Shown piece by piece: positions 50,631 to 60,499 of a stretch of DNA of 64,000 nucleotides. Source of the DNA: Bacteroides sp. CAG:443. GTDB lineage: Bacteria; Bacteroidota; Bacteroidia; Bacteroidales; Bacteroidaceae. The translations under genes and the position numbers were made by a program. Each line of letters begins with the position of its first letter. Position 1 is the first letter of the stretch. The notes under the pieces were generated by a model that was not told where the DNA came from, made no database searches, and was given only the letters and a program-made list of their open reading frames with translations. The DNA lies in contig FR887775.1 of NCBI GenBank assembly GCA_000432735.1, positions 1-64,000 on the forward strand, given 5' to 3'.

Positions 50631-51203
50631 ATGAACGTTATCAAAACAGCTATCGACGGGGTAGTTATTATCGAACCCCGTTTGTTTAAAGACGACAGAG
50701 GATATTTTTTTGAATCTTTTTCTGAAAGAGATTTCAACGCACAAGTACGTACCGTACGTTTCGTGCAGGACAATGAAAGTAAATCAAGTTATGGAGTATT
50801 GCGCGGACTGCATTTCCAGAAACCACCTTTCGCACAAAGCAAGCTGGTTCGCGTGGTAAAAGGAGCTGTCCTCGACGTAGCAGTCGACATTCGTAAAGGC
50901 TCTCCTACTTTCGGCCAGCATGTGGCAGTTGAACTGACCGAAGAAAATCATCGCCAGTTCTTCATTCCACGTGGCTTCGCTCATGGTTTCAGTGTCCTGA
51001 CCGATGAAGTTATCTTCCAGTATAAGTGCGACAACTTCTATGCTCCTCAGAGTGAAGGTGCCATAGCATGGAATGATCCGGCTCTCGGCATTGACTGGCG
51101 GATTCCGGCTGACAAGGTTGTTCTTTCTGAAAAAGACAAACATCATCCGCTCCTGAAGGAGGCCGACTGGCTATTCAACTACGAAGAAGATCTTTACAAA
51201 TAA
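50631..51203 (+). CDS. rfbC: dTDP-4-dehydrorhamnose 3,5-epimerase
   Basis: A 190-residue RmlC cupin epimerase that acts on dTDP-4-dehydro-6-deoxyglucose. It shows the GVLRGLHFQ segment with the catalytic His, DVAVDIRKGSPTFG, FIPRGFAHGF and the tyrosine of FQYKCDNFY. It is the second gene of the rfbAC pair and is followed by a hairpin terminator. Confidence 0.96.
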   Translation: MNVIKTAIDGVVIIEPRLFKDDRGYFFESFSERDFNAQVRTVRFVQDNESKSSYGVLRGLHFQKPPFAQSKLVRVVKGAVLDVAVDIRKGSPTFGQHVAVELTEENHRQFFIPRGFAHGFSVLTDEVIFQYKCDNFYAPQSEGAIAWNDPALGIDWRIPADKVVLSEKDKHHPLLKEADWLFNYEEDLYK

Positions 51204-51221
51204 GGAGAGATCATAACTAAA

Positions 51222-51274
51222 AGAGGATATATCCCTGGCTATCATGCAGTAGCCGAAGAATATATCCTTTTTTT
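51222..51274 (+). terminator. Terminator of rfbAC
   Basis: AGGATATAT (51224-51232) pairs with ATATATCCT (51260-51268), with an inner GGCTA/TAGCC stem and a run of seven T after the hairpin. Confidence 0.8.
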
Positions 51275-51301
51275 ATGTGATCTAATCAGAACGAATGACA
51301 A

Positions 51302-51745
51302 TCAATCGTCATCCCGGTCCATATCAATCAAGTTATACTTCAAATCGAACTTCAACTCCCAGAAATTTGACAATCTCACTTCATATTCGTAGCGGTCCTT
51401 TTCAATCTGTAAGATTTTAGCATCCGGATAATTTGTCTTTACGTACTTTACAATCTGTGTCGGAACAGCTGCTTCGGGAACGAACGTACGTTTACATTTC
51501 ATTTCTGTCCAGTTGCCTTGCTTATCAAACTCTATTTTGTCTCCGTCGACAAACATCACGTCGTAAGTTGTATCGAACAAGCCTTTATCTACCTTTGAGA
51601 ATGCCACATTCTTATTGGCAAAATGTTTCTTTACAAACGACTGAGCTGCCTTCGGAAGTTGTTCGAAACTGATAGGTTTATCATTATCTGCCATTACAAC
51701 TTGCATTGTGAACAAACAAACCAGGAAGAATACCAATTTTTTCAT
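51302..51745 (-). CDS. PepSY-like exported protein
   Basis: A 147-residue protein with a signal peptide (to about VVMAD) and two PepSY-like (BLIP-like, DUF2874-type) units. Each starts with a LPKAAQSFVKKHF or VPTQIVKYVKTNY helix and is followed by strands containing YDVMFVDGDKIEFD or YEVRLSNFWELKFD. These proteins are abundant in Bacteroides periplasm; inhibition of proteases or ligand binding has been proposed but not shown. It is a single gene, convergent with rfbC. Confidence 0.85.
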   Translation of the reverse strand: MKKLVFFLVCLFTMQVVMADNDKPISFEQLPKAAQSFVKKHFANKNVAFSKVDKGLFDTTYDVMFVDGDKIEFDKQGNWTEMKCKRTFVPEAAVPTQIVKYVKTNYPDAKILQIEKDRYEYEVRLSNFWELKFDLKYNLIDMDRDDD

Positions 51746-51855
51746 AATCGTAATTTTTTAAGTTTATACTTGTTTTGCTTTAATTTTCCACTGCAAAACT
51801 ATTGTCCGAATCTGAAAAGAATTGGGAATCTTCCTGTAAAATTCGTTTTTTTATT

Positions 51856-53388
51856 TTATTTCTTCATCTTGAGCTCATACAAGTCGTTACGACGGTCGCG
51901 AAGGTTACGTACACTTCCGTATGTATGCAACTCGTTCAGCAAATCAAGGTCTACATCCGATACCAGAATCATTTCCGTATTCGGAGTCGCTTCAGCACGT
52001 TTTCCATCTGTCGGGAATCCAAAGTCACAAGGAGTAAATACTCCCGACTGCGCATACTGAATATCCATATTGTGAACACGCGGCAAGTTACCTACACTTC
52101 CTGCTATTACGACGAAGCACTCATTTTCTATGGCACGAGCCTGTGCGCATACACGTACACGCGAATAACCATTCTGCGTATCGGTCAGGAAAGGAACAAA
52201 CAATATCTGCATACCCTGATCAGCCATAAGACGTGACAGTTCTGGGAATTCCACATCGTAACAAATCAGCACACCGATCTTGGCGCAGTCCGTATCGAAT
52301 GTCTTTACCATACGTCCGCCACTCAGTCCCCAGCTCTTTACTTCGTCCGGGGTAACATGTACTTTTTCGTACATTTCGTACGTACCGTCACGACGGCACA
52401 GGAAACCAACGTTGTACAATCCGTTATCTTCCTTTACATAAGGCATACTTCCGGTAATAATATTGATGTTATGCTTGATGGCAAGATTGATGAAACGGTC
52501 GCGAACCTCTTCCGTATATTGAGCCAGAGCACGGATAGACTGAGCTTCTCCCATGTCGTTAAACTTTGCCATCAACGGAGCATTGAAATATTCGGGGAAC
52601 AATACAAAATCACTCTGATAGCCAGATACGGCATCGATAAAGAACTCTACCTGTTCGAATACGTCATCCAGCGTCTTGTACGAACGCATCTGCCACTGAA
52701 CCAGTCCCACACGAACCGTTGTCTTACGGTCTACATACGAATCTGTAGGCGGCTGATAATAAATGTTATCCCACTGCAACAAAGTGGCGCAATGCTTGGA
52801 TTCCTCATCGTTCGGCAAATAATTACGCATCACACGACGTACGTGGAAATCGTTTGAAAGCTGGAAAGTCAATACCGGGTCATAAATTTCACGCGAACGG
52901 ACTTTCTCAATATATTCCTTCGGACGCATCGTATCGGCATACTTGTGATAGTTTGGAATACGTCCGCCAAACATAATGGCTTTCAGATTCAGCTTTTCAC
53001 AAAGTTCCTTACGGTATTCATACATACGGCGAGCCAGTCTCAGACCTCTATAATCGGGATGAATGAATACTTCTATACCATACAAAATATTCCCTTTAGG
53101 ATTATGTGTATTGAATGTTTCGTTTCCTGTTACTTTTGCATACGTATGATCTCCCTTTACCATATCGTAATCTACAATGATAGAAAGTGCACATCCCACA
53201 ATCTTATCATCAACGACGGTAACAATCTGTCCTTCTGGAAAAATCTTAATTAACTTCTCTATCTGCTCATGTGTCCAGAATACATCCTTGTCTGCATAAA
53301 CGCGGGTAAACGACTGAGCTAACTGGGCATAGTCCTCGATTTGCAGGTTGCGGACTTCCACCTTGTTGATCTTTTGAATCGGTTTCAT
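51856..53388 (-). CDS. GNAT-nitrilase fusion (carbon-nitrogen hydrolase)
   Basis: A 510-residue protein. The N-terminal 210 residues are a GNAT acetyltransferase-like domain (EVFIHPDYRGLRLARRMYEYR). Residues about 225-500 are a nitrilase/amidase with the Glu-Lys-Cys triad visible in LFPEYF, YEKVHVTP and ICYDVEFPE. The start MKPIQKIN at 53388 is chosen because a minus-strand -7 box, TACTTTTG at 53411-53418, excludes the longer frame. This fusion is common in Bacteroidetes; the amide substrate is unknown. Confidence 0.9.
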   Translation of the reverse strand: MKPIQKINKVEVRNLQIEDYAQLAQSFTRVYADKDVFWTHEQIEKLIKIFPEGQIVTVVDDKIVGCALSIIVDYDMVKGDHTYAKVTGNETFNTHNPKGNILYGIEVFIHPDYRGLRLARRMYEYRKELCEKLNLKAIMFGGRIPNYHKYADTMRPKEYIEKVRSREIYDPVLTFQLSNDFHVRRVMRNYLPNDEESKHCATLLQWDNIYYQPPTDSYVDRKTTVRVGLVQWQMRSYKTLDDVFEQVEFFIDAVSGYQSDFVLFPEYFNAPLMAKFNDMGEAQSIRALAQYTEEVRDRFINLAIKHNINIITGSMPYVKEDNGLYNVGFLCRRDGTYEMYEKVHVTPDEVKSWGLSGGRMVKTFDTDCAKIGVLICYDVEFPELSRLMADQGMQILFVPFLTDTQNGYSRVRVCAQARAIENECFVVIAGSVGNLPRVHNMDIQYAQSGVFTPCDFGFPTDGKRAEATPNTEMILVSDVDLDLLNELHTYGSVRNLRDRRNDLYELKMKK

Positions 53389-53427
53389 AACATCTATTGT
53401 TTTTGCGGAGCAAAAGTACAAATAAAT

Positions 53428-53529
53428 CTATTTAGCTATACCATAGGTCATCATTTTTTCAGCCAGCTCTTTGTCTAAAGGATAAGGATAGCCGGAAACG
53501 GTTTCCCCTTCGGACTCGTTCCAGAGCAT
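53428..53529 (-). CDS. Short ORF or C-terminal gene remnant
   Basis: The minus frame reads MLWNESEGETVSGYPYPLDK and ends ELAEKMMTYGIAK, stop. The frame stays open upstream through HDFNG to a TAG at about 53557. The composition looks like real protein, but no start signal is visible, and the 3' end abuts the promoter of the nitrilase gene. It is probably the tail of a lost gene. Confidence 0.25.
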   Translation of the reverse strand: MLWNESEGETVSGYPYPLDKELAEKMMTYGIAK

Positions 53530-53668
53530 TCCGTTAAAATCATGCGATTGTATATACGGCTATATAAATTTAGATTGTTTAAACAAGTTAAGCCATTCTC
53601 GGAATACGTAAAATTGTCATAAGCCACGAAATGGTTTTCAATATAAATGTAAGAAAAACAAGCAAGTC

Positions 53669-53699
53669 TTGGTCATGCTAGTTTTTTAATATAACTTTG
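53669..53699 (+). promoter_or_regulatory. Promoter of gmd
   Basis: A -33 TTG (53669-53671), 20 bp spacer and -7 TAACTTTG (53692-53699) form one of the clearest consensus promoters in the window. Transcription would start near 53706. Confidence 0.65.
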
Positions 53700-53742
53700 C
53701 CCTTAATAAAATGAGATTTAATCTTTTGAGAAAAGTTTATTT

Positions 53743-54816
53743 ATGAGAAAAGTTGCTTTAATTACCGGTATTACCGGACAAGACGGTTCTTACCTGGCCG
53801 AATTTCTTATTGAGAAAGGTTATGAGGTCCATGGTATCCTGCGCCGTTCATCGTCATTCAATACGGGACGTATTGAACATTTATATCTGGACGAATGGGT
53901 GCGCGACATGAAACAATCGCGTTTAGTCAATCTGCATTGGGGAGATATGACTGACTCCAGTTCGCTGATCCGTATCATTGGCGACATCCACCCTACCGAG
54001 ATTTATAACCTGGCAGCCCAAAGCCATGTAAAGGTTTCATTCGATGTTCCTGAATATACGGCCGAAGCTGATGCTATAGGCACATTACGGTTGCTGGAAG
54101 CCGTACGTATTTGTGGATTGGAAAAGACTTGCCGTATCTACCAGGCATCTACTTCCGAACTTTTCGGAAAGGTACAGGAAGTTCCTCAAAAAGAAACAAC
54201 CCCATTCTACCCACGCTCTCCGTACGGAGTAGCCAAACAATATGGCTTCTGGATTACCAAGAACTATCGTGAAAGCTACAATATGTTTGCCGTAAACGGA
54301 ATCTTGTTCAACCACGAGTCCGAGCGCCGAGGAGAAACTTTCGTAACCCGAAAAATCACACTGGCTGCTGCACGTATCAAACAAGGGTTCCAAGATAAAT
54401 TATATCTGGGTAACTTGGATGCACGCCGTGACTGGGGATATGCCAAAGATTATGTAGAATGTATGTGGCTTATCCTGCAATATGAAAAGCCTGAAGACTT
54501 TGTTATAGCAACCGGAGAAATGCATACCGTACGTGAATTCTGTACACTGGCCTTCCAGTATTTAGGTATTGAACTTGAATGGCAAGGAAGTGGCGTTGAC
54601 GAAAAAGGTATCGACCGTGCAACCGGACGTGTATTGGTAGAAGTTGATCCCAAATATTTCCGCCCGTGTGAAGTTGAACAGTTACTGGGTGACCCAAGCA
54701 AAGCCAAAGATTTGTTGGGCTGGAATCCGACAAAGACTCCTTTCGCAGAACTCGTACGTATCATGGTAGAGCATGACATGAAGTTCGTAAAGAAATTGCA
54801 TACAAAAGTAGTATAA
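53743..54816 (+). CDS. gmd: GDP-mannose 4,6-dehydratase
   Basis: A 357-residue SDR that converts GDP-mannose to GDP-4-dehydro-6-deoxymannose, the first step of GDP-L-fucose synthesis. It has the cofactor loop ITGITGQDGSYLAEFL, NLAAQSHV, the SPYGVAKQYG active site with Tyr/Lys, NHESERRGETFVTRK, and the LGNLDARRDWGYAKDYV signature. It is the first gene of a fucose locus; a strong hairpin lies between it and fcl. Confidence 0.96.
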   Translation: MRKVALITGITGQDGSYLAEFLIEKGYEVHGILRRSSSFNTGRIEHLYLDEWVRDMKQSRLVNLHWGDMTDSSSLIRIIGDIHPTEIYNLAAQSHVKVSFDVPEYTAEADAIGTLRLLEAVRICGLEKTCRIYQASTSELFGKVQEVPQKETTPFYPRSPYGVAKQYGFWITKNYRESYNMFAVNGILFNHESERRGETFVTRKITLAAARIKQGFQDKLYLGNLDARRDWGYAKDYVECMWLILQYEKPEDFVIATGEMHTVREFCTLAFQYLGIELEWQGSGVDEKGIDRATGRVLVEVDPKYFRPCEVEQLLGDPSKAKDLLGWNPTKTPFAELVRIMVEHDMKFVKKLHTKVV

Positions 54817-54900
54817 TTGCCGTGCTTCGATTCTGCAATAGAAGAAGTAGAAATGGAAGTCCGTTTCTTTAGTTTTGCTTAGAACTTGAAAAATTTCAGG

Positions 54901-54934
54901 AACGCGGACTTAGTTATTACAGTCCGCGTTTCTG
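54901..54934 (+). terminator. Strong hairpin between gmd and fcl
   Basis: AACGCGGACT (54901-54910) and AGTCCGCGTT (54921-54930) form a perfect 10-bp GC-rich stem with a 10-nt loop, followed by a weak TTTCTGCTTT tract. It may terminate partly, or set the ratio of gmd to the downstream genes. Confidence 0.55.
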
Positions 54935-54951
54935 CTTTAACGTAATTCAAC

Positions 54952-56052
54952 ATGTTAGAAAAATCAGCAAAAATATACGTAGCAGGGCATCGTGGGCTGG
55001 TTGGCTCTGCTATTTGGGAAAATCTGATACAGCGCGGATATACGAACTTGGTAGGACGCACACATAAAGAACTAGACCTGCTCGATCCGGTAGCTGTACG
55101 GACATTTTTCGATGAAGAATGTCCCGATGCCGTTGTTCTGGCAGCAGCACATGTGGGAGGCATTATGGCAAACCTGCAATACCGCGCAGATTTCATTTAC
55201 CAGAATTTACAAATCCAGCAGAACGTAATAGGAGAAAGCTTCCGTCACGGAGTAAAGAAATTATTATTCTTAGGCAGCACATGTATTTATCCACGCGAGG
55301 CTCCTCAACCAATGAAAGAGGAAGCTCTGCTTACCTCTCCACTGGAATACACCAACGAACCGTATGCTATTGCAAAAATCGCCGGATTGAAGATGTGTGA
55401 GAGCTTCAACTTGCAATATGGTACAAATTACATTGCAGTAATGCCAACCAACTTATATGGTCCTAACGATAATTTCCATCTTGAAAACAGTCATGTATTG
55501 CCAGCCATGATCCGCAAAATCCATCTGGCTAAATGCCTGAATGAAGGCAACTGGGATGCTGTCCGCAAGGATATCAATCTGCGACCGGTGGAAGGTGTGA
55601 ACGGCAACTGCTCCAATCAGGAAATTCTAGACAAGCTGGAAAAATTCGGTATTACTCCTCAGGCTGTCACTCTTTGGGGAACCGGCAAGCCGTTGCGCGA
55701 ATTTTTGTGGAGTGAAGAAATGGCAGATGCCAGCGTTCACGTATTACTGAATGTAGACTTCAAAGATACTTATACTGAAGGAGCGAAAGAAATCCGTAAT
55801 TGCCACATCAACGTTGGTACGGGTAAAGAGCTGTCCATCCGTGAAGTTGCTGAAAAAATCATGAAAGAAATTGATTTTAAAGGCGAACTGCACTGGGATG
55901 CTTCCAAGCCAGATGGAACCATGCGCAAGCTGACAGATGTTTCCAAACTGCATGGTTTAGGCTGGCACCACAAGATTGAGATAGACGAAGGTATACACCG
56001 CTTGTATGAATGGTACCTGAAAGGTATTTGCATCAATCATCAAACCGTATAA
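54952..56052 (+). CDS. fcl: GDP-L-fucose synthase
   Basis: A 366-residue epimerase/reductase that converts the Gmd product to GDP-L-fucose with NADPH. It shows the AGHRGLVGSAI cofactor loop, AAAHVGGIMAN, the GSTCIYPREAPQPMKEE segment and the YAIAKIAGLKMCE catalytic Tyr/Lys. It is slightly longer than E. coli Fcl because of an insert around residues 185-215 (DAVRKDINLRPVEGVNGNCS), usual in Bacteroidetes. The fkp start lies 5 bp after its stop. Confidence 0.95.
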   Translation: MLEKSAKIYVAGHRGLVGSAIWENLIQRGYTNLVGRTHKELDLLDPVAVRTFFDEECPDAVVLAAAHVGGIMANLQYRADFIYQNLQIQQNVIGESFRHGVKKLLFLGSTCIYPREAPQPMKEEALLTSPLEYTNEPYAIAKIAGLKMCESFNLQYGTNYIAVMPTNLYGPNDNFHLENSHVLPAMIRKIHLAKCLNEGNWDAVRKDINLRPVEGVNGNCSNQEILDKLEKFGITPQAVTLWGTGKPLREFLWSEEMADASVHVLLNVDFKDTYTEGAKEIRNCHINVGTGKELSIREVAEKIMKEIDFKGELHWDASKPDGTMRKLTDVSKLHGLGWHHKIEIDEGIHRLYEWYLKGICINHQTV

Positions 56053-56057
56053 CAAAA

Positions 56058-58916
56058 ATGAAAAAATTATTATCGCTTCCACCAAATCTGGTGGAATGCT
56101 TTTACGATATAGAACATGCCAACCGAAACGAATGGTTTTGTACGTCCGATCCTATAGGAGCAAAATTAGGATCTGGAGGAGGGACTGCATGGCTTCTACA
56201 AGCATGCAAGACAGAGGAAGGAAATACCTCCTCACTCACTGACTGGCTAGGCAATGAAAAACGTATTCTACTACATGCCGGCGGACAAAGTCGAAGATTA
56301 CCAGCTTATGCTCCATCTGGAAAAATATTGACACCCATCCCGGTATTCCGCTGGGGACGCGGACAACGGCTCACACAGAATCTGTTGTCGCTCCAGCTCC
56401 CGCTTTACGAGCAGATTATGCAAAAGGCCCCCGATGGCTTGCATACTCTCATTGCCAGCGGCGATGTATACATTCGCGCCAAGGAAGCGCTACAAGATAT
56501 TCCAGATGCCGACGTTGTATGCTACGGATTATGGGTAGACCCTGAACTGGCAAAGAATCACGGCGTATTTGTTTCTTCACGCACCAATCCAGAGGAACTG
56601 GACTTTATGCTTCAGAAACCCAGTGTAGAAGAACTGGGCTCTTTGATGCAGAATTATCTCTTCCTGATGGATATCGGTATTTGGCTGCTAAGCGACCGGG
56701 CTGTAGAACTGATGGTAAAACGCTCAACTAAATCAGACGGATCCATCGGCTTTTATGACATGTATTCCGAATTCGGTCCGGCCTTGGGCAAACATCCGCG
56801 TATAAACGACAAGGAGTTGAATGAACTGACTGTAGCAATCCTTCCACTACCGGGAGGAGAATTCCATCATTACGGAACAAGTCGGGAAATGATTTCATCT
56901 ACACTGGCTGTACAGAATTGTGTCATCGACCAGCGTGCCATCATGCATAAAAAGGTAAAACCGCATCCGGCTATCTTTGTACAAAATGCAATAATCGATT
57001 ATACACTGACAGCAGACAATCCTGAAGTCTGGATAGAAAACAGTTGTATAGGTAAAGGCTGGTCTCTCCACCGCCGCAACATCATCACAGGAGTCCCTGT
57101 CAATCAATGGCATATCAATGTACCCGAAGGTATTTGTATCGATGTAGTGCCAATGGGAGAAAACGACTATGTAGCTCGTCCTTATGGCTTCAACGACGCT
57201 TTCAAAGGAAGTTTGGATAATGACTCTACACTCTATCAAGGAATACCGGTAAAGGAATGGCTTACCCTTCGCGGACTAAGTCCGGAAAATATTGAACAGC
57301 CTTACGACCTTCAGGCTGCCCGTATCTTCCCGGTATGTCATACGATTGAGGATTTGGGATTAGTCATACGATGGATGACCAGTGAGCCCGAATTAGAAGC
57401 GGGAAAAGAAATTTGGCTGAAATCTAAAAAAGTATCGGCTGATGAGATTTCTGCCTATGCTAATCTGCGCAGACTGACACAGCAGCGCAACTTGTTCCGC
57501 AAGGATAGTTGGACTGCTTTGGCAAAAAACTACGAGCGCAGTGTGTTCTATCAGATCAATTTGCAAGAAGCAGCAGAAGAATATGCACGCTACCAGTTGC
57601 CGCTGCCTGCTCCCCTTCCCGATTCAGCTCCTCTGATGACACGTATCAGCGATGCGATGTTCCGTGCACGAACATTACAACTTTGTGATACTGACGGACA
57701 GCGAACAAATGAAATTGCACGGGAAGAAGAAAAAGCATTCAGTCTGATGCGCGAAGGCCTGACTTCGACGGTCGACCACAAACAGCAGCCTCGCCTTTCG
57801 GTTTATCCGGACCAGATTGTATGGGGACGAAGCCCCGTACGTATTGACCTGGCAGGAGGATGGACCGATACACCGCCCTATAGTCTGATGGAAGGCGGAA
57901 ATGTGGTAAATATCGCCATCGAATTAAACGGGCAACCTCCGTTACAAGTGTATGTAAAACCTTGCAAGGAGTACAAAATCATTCTCCGTTCCATTGATTT
58001 GGGAGCAATGGAAGTTATTACGACTTTCGAAGAACTTCATACCTTTAATAAGGTAGGTTCTCCCTTCTCTATTCCTAAGGCCGCATTGGTATTAGCCGGC
58101 TTCCATCCTGATTTCTCAGCCGAAACTTGTACCTCATTAGAGGATAAGCTTCGCTCTTTCGGAGCAGGTATTGAAGTAACCCTTCTTTCAGCCATTCCTG
58201 CCGGTTCCGGATTAGGTACAAGTTCCATTCTTGCATCTACAGTCTTGGGAGCGATTAATGATTTCTGCGGCCTGAACTGGGATAAACATGAAATAGGTAG
58301 TCGCACACTTATACTGGAACAACTGCTTACTACCGGTGGTGGCTGGCAAGATCAATACGGAGGAGTCCTGCAAGGTGTTAAATTGTTACAAACGCATTCC
58401 GGATGGAATCAGGAACCCATGGTACGCTGGCTCCCCGATCATCTGTTTACAGGCGATGAATACCGTCAGTGCCATCTGCTGTATTATACGGGTATTACCC
58501 GTACGGCAAAAGGTATCCTGGCCGAAATCGTACGTGGAATGTTCCTCAATTCGACAGAACATCTGAACCTGCTTGGACAGATGAAGCAACATGCACTCGA
58601 TCTATACGATGCCATCCTGCGCAGCAGTTTCGAAGAAATGGGACGTTTGGTTCGAAAGACCTGGCAACAGAATCAGTTGCTTGATGCCGGAACCAATCCG
58701 GCTGCGGTAGCTGCCATAACCCGCCAGATAGACGATCTCTGCTTAGGATACAAACTTCCTGGAGCCGGAGGAGGAGGATATTTGTACATGGTCGCAAAAG
58801 ATCCGGAAGCAGCCGTACGCATTCGCAAAATTCTGACTCAGAATCCACCCAACAATCGTGCCCGTTTCGTTGAAATGAGTCTTTCGAACAAAGGACTGGA
58901 AGTGAGCCGCAGTTAA
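56058..58916 (+). CDS. fkp: Bifunctional fucokinase/GDP-fucose pyrophosphorylase
   Basis: A 952-residue protein of the length expected for Fkp. The N-terminal half is a fucose-1-phosphate guanylyltransferase (HAGGQSRRLPAYAPSGK at about 71-87). The C-terminal half is a GHMP-type L-fucokinase (RIDLAGGWTDTPPYS, PAGSGLGTSS near residue 714, and GAGGGGYLYM). It turns free L-fucose into GDP-L-fucose by salvage, which Bacteroides uses to fucosylate capsule and glycoproteins. The start at 56058 (MKKLLSLPP) is chosen over frames running back into fcl. The fucose permease gene follows after 19 bp. Confidence 0.97.
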   Translation: MKKLLSLPPNLVECFYDIEHANRNEWFCTSDPIGAKLGSGGGTAWLLQACKTEEGNTSSLTDWLGNEKRILLHAGGQSRRLPAYAPSGKILTPIPVFRWGRGQRLTQNLLSLQLPLYEQIMQKAPDGLHTLIASGDVYIRAKEALQDIPDADVVCYGLWVDPELAKNHGVFVSSRTNPEELDFMLQKPSVEELGSLMQNYLFLMDIGIWLLSDRAVELMVKRSTKSDGSIGFYDMYSEFGPALGKHPRINDKELNELTVAILPLPGGEFHHYGTSREMISSTLAVQNCVIDQRAIMHKKVKPHPAIFVQNAIIDYTLTADNPEVWIENSCIGKGWSLHRRNIITGVPVNQWHINVPEGICIDVVPMGENDYVARPYGFNDAFKGSLDNDSTLYQGIPVKEWLTLRGLSPENIEQPYDLQAARIFPVCHTIEDLGLVIRWMTSEPELEAGKEIWLKSKKVSADEISAYANLRRLTQQRNLFRKDSWTALAKNYERSVFYQINLQEAAEEYARYQLPLPAPLPDSAPLMTRISDAMFRARTLQLCDTDGQRTNEIAREEEKAFSLMREGLTSTVDHKQQPRLSVYPDQIVWGRSPVRIDLAGGWTDTPPYSLMEGGNVVNIAIELNGQPPLQVYVKPCKEYKIILRSIDLGAMEVITTFEELHTFNKVGSPFSIPKAALVLAGFHPDFSAETCTSLEDKLRSFGAGIEVTLLSAIPAGSGLGTSSILASTVLGAINDFCGLNWDKHEIGSRTLILEQLLTTGGGWQDQYGGVLQGVKLLQTHSGWNQEPMVRWLPDHLFTGDEYRQCHLLYYTGITRTAKGILAEIVRGMFLNSTEHLNLLGQMKQHALDLYDAILRSSFEEMGRLVRKTWQQNQLLDAGTNPAAVAAITRQIDDLCLGYKLPGAGGGGYLYMVAKDPEAAVRIRKILTQNPPNNRARFVEMSLSNKGLEVSRS

Positions 58917-58935
58917 ACATTATCAAGAAAGTTAT

Positions 58936-60153
58936 ATGAAGCCAAAAATAAAATTGGTACAGACGGCCGACGGGGTGAATTACCTCGTGCCGTTTGTACT
59001 CATTACTACATTGTTCTTTTTGTGGGGATTTGCCCATAGCATTCTGGATGTACTGAACAAACATTTTCAAGATGCACTAAGTATTTCGAAAACACATTCC
59101 GCACTAGTGCAGGCTGTTGTATACGGTGGATATTTCCTGATGGCCATGCCTGCGGGAGAAATCATCCGTCGCTACGGCTATCGGGCAGGAGTTGTCACCG
59201 GATTGTTACTCTACGGTATCGGGGCACTCATGTTTATTCCGGGAGAACGGATTATGTCTTTCGAATTTTTCTTGTTATCGTTATTTATCATCGGATGTGG
59301 ACTGACTTGTCTGGAAACAGCAGCCAATCCCTACGTGACAGTATTAGGCGACAAAGAATCTTCTGAAAGAAGAATTAATCTGGCACAGTCATTCAACGGA
59401 CTAGGATGGATCTGCGGTCCGCTGGTCGGAGGACTGTTTCTTTTCTCTGCCGACGGTGGAAGCGGAAACATTGCCATTCCATACGCTATCATCGGCATAC
59501 TGGTACTTCTTGTAGCGATTGTCTTTGCACGCATTCATTTGCCTGAAATAGCTCTTCCAGAAGAACCGACAGGAGCAACTACGACTTGTGAACGATCTTC
59601 TTTATGGAAGCATCGCAACTTCACCTTCGGACTTATTGCCCTGTTTTTCTATGTTGCAGCCCAAACAGGAATCAACAGCTTCTTTATCAACTATGTGACA
59701 GAGCATGTCAACATATCTGCCCGTGAAGCTGCCCTATGGCTTTCGTTTGTAGGTATGGGATTGTTCATGGCAGGACGAATGGCTGGCAGCTGGGTTATGG
59801 GATTCATTCGTGCCGAACGTCTATTAGCTTTTGTATCAGCGGGAGCTATAGTGGCAATGGTATTAGTTATTATGGGATTAGGTAACATATCCTCAGGAGC
59901 TTTCTTCTTTTGCTTTTTATGTGAATCGATTATGTTCCCTACCATTTTTGCCTTAGCCATCCGCGGTGTAGGCGAACATACCAAACGAGCTTCCTCGTAC
60001 CTTATTATGAGTATTGTAGGTGGTGCTATAGCTCCCATTATCATGGGCTACATAGCTGATACAATCAATACTGCCACTGGATTCATTGTACCTCTGCTCT
60101 GCTTCATCGTTATATTGGCCTATGCCATCGATTTGCAGAAGAAAAAGAAATGA
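58936..60153 (+). CDS. fucP: L-fucose:H+ symporter
   Basis: A 405-residue MFS permease of the FucP type with about 12 transmembrane helices. It has FFLWGFAHSILDVLNKHFQ at the first helix (the Asp/Asn proton and sugar site region), the CLETAANPYVTVLG segment, RINLAQSFNGLGW and a C-terminal KKKK. It imports L-fucose, the substrate of Fkp encoded directly upstream, so the fkp-fucP pair is a complete salvage unit. Confidence 0.94.
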   Translation: MKPKIKLVQTADGVNYLVPFVLITTLFFLWGFAHSILDVLNKHFQDALSISKTHSALVQAVVYGGYFLMAMPAGEIIRRYGYRAGVVTGLLLYGIGALMFIPGERIMSFEFFLLSLFIIGCGLTCLETAANPYVTVLGDKESSERRINLAQSFNGLGWICGPLVGGLFLFSADGGSGNIAIPYAIIGILVLLVAIVFARIHLPEIALPEEPTGATTTCERSSLWKHRNFTFGLIALFFYVAAQTGINSFFINYVTEHVNISAREAALWLSFVGMGLFMAGRMAGSWVMGFIRAERLLAFVSAGAIVAMVLVIMGLGNISSGAFFFCFLCESIMFPTIFALAIRGVGEHTKRASSYLIMSIVGGAIAPIIMGYIADTINTATGFIVPLLCFIVILAYAIDLQKKKK

Positions 60154-60228
60154 TTTTCGCTAAGTGATGAATCTCAACATAGAATTTTGGAATTCTTTTT
60201 CTTATTGAAACGAAAAGGGGCTGTTAAA

Positions 60229-60386
60229 GAGGCCGTCTCAAAATAGAATTTCAAAAGTAAAAATCTTATAGATCGAAGCTTAGAAGTAAAAAATCTCCTA
60301 CTTTTAGTCCTGTAATTGAAAAAAAAGACTAAAGTAGGAGATTTTTATGTTGTAACTTATAGATTATAAGTAAACCTATCTTAGCT
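60229..60386. mobile_element. MITE-like palindromic element, copy 3 (reverse orientation)
   Basis: GAGGCCGTCTCAAAAT (60229-60244) starts an element that is nearly identical, as the reverse complement, to copy 1 over about 155 bp; only a few substitutions and small indels are seen. The other end is lost after about 60386. Its core hairpin probably also terminates fucP and pflA transcripts. The 346-bp gap 60154-60499 contains nothing else. Confidence 0.65.
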
Positions 60387-60499
60387 TTACAGTCACTATA
60401 TATGTAATGAAGCTTTAATTTCCAATCACCTCTCGTTTCATAGATTTATAATAAACAAGTTACGCCATGCAACCAGTCATGTAGGTATAAAGCAAAAAA

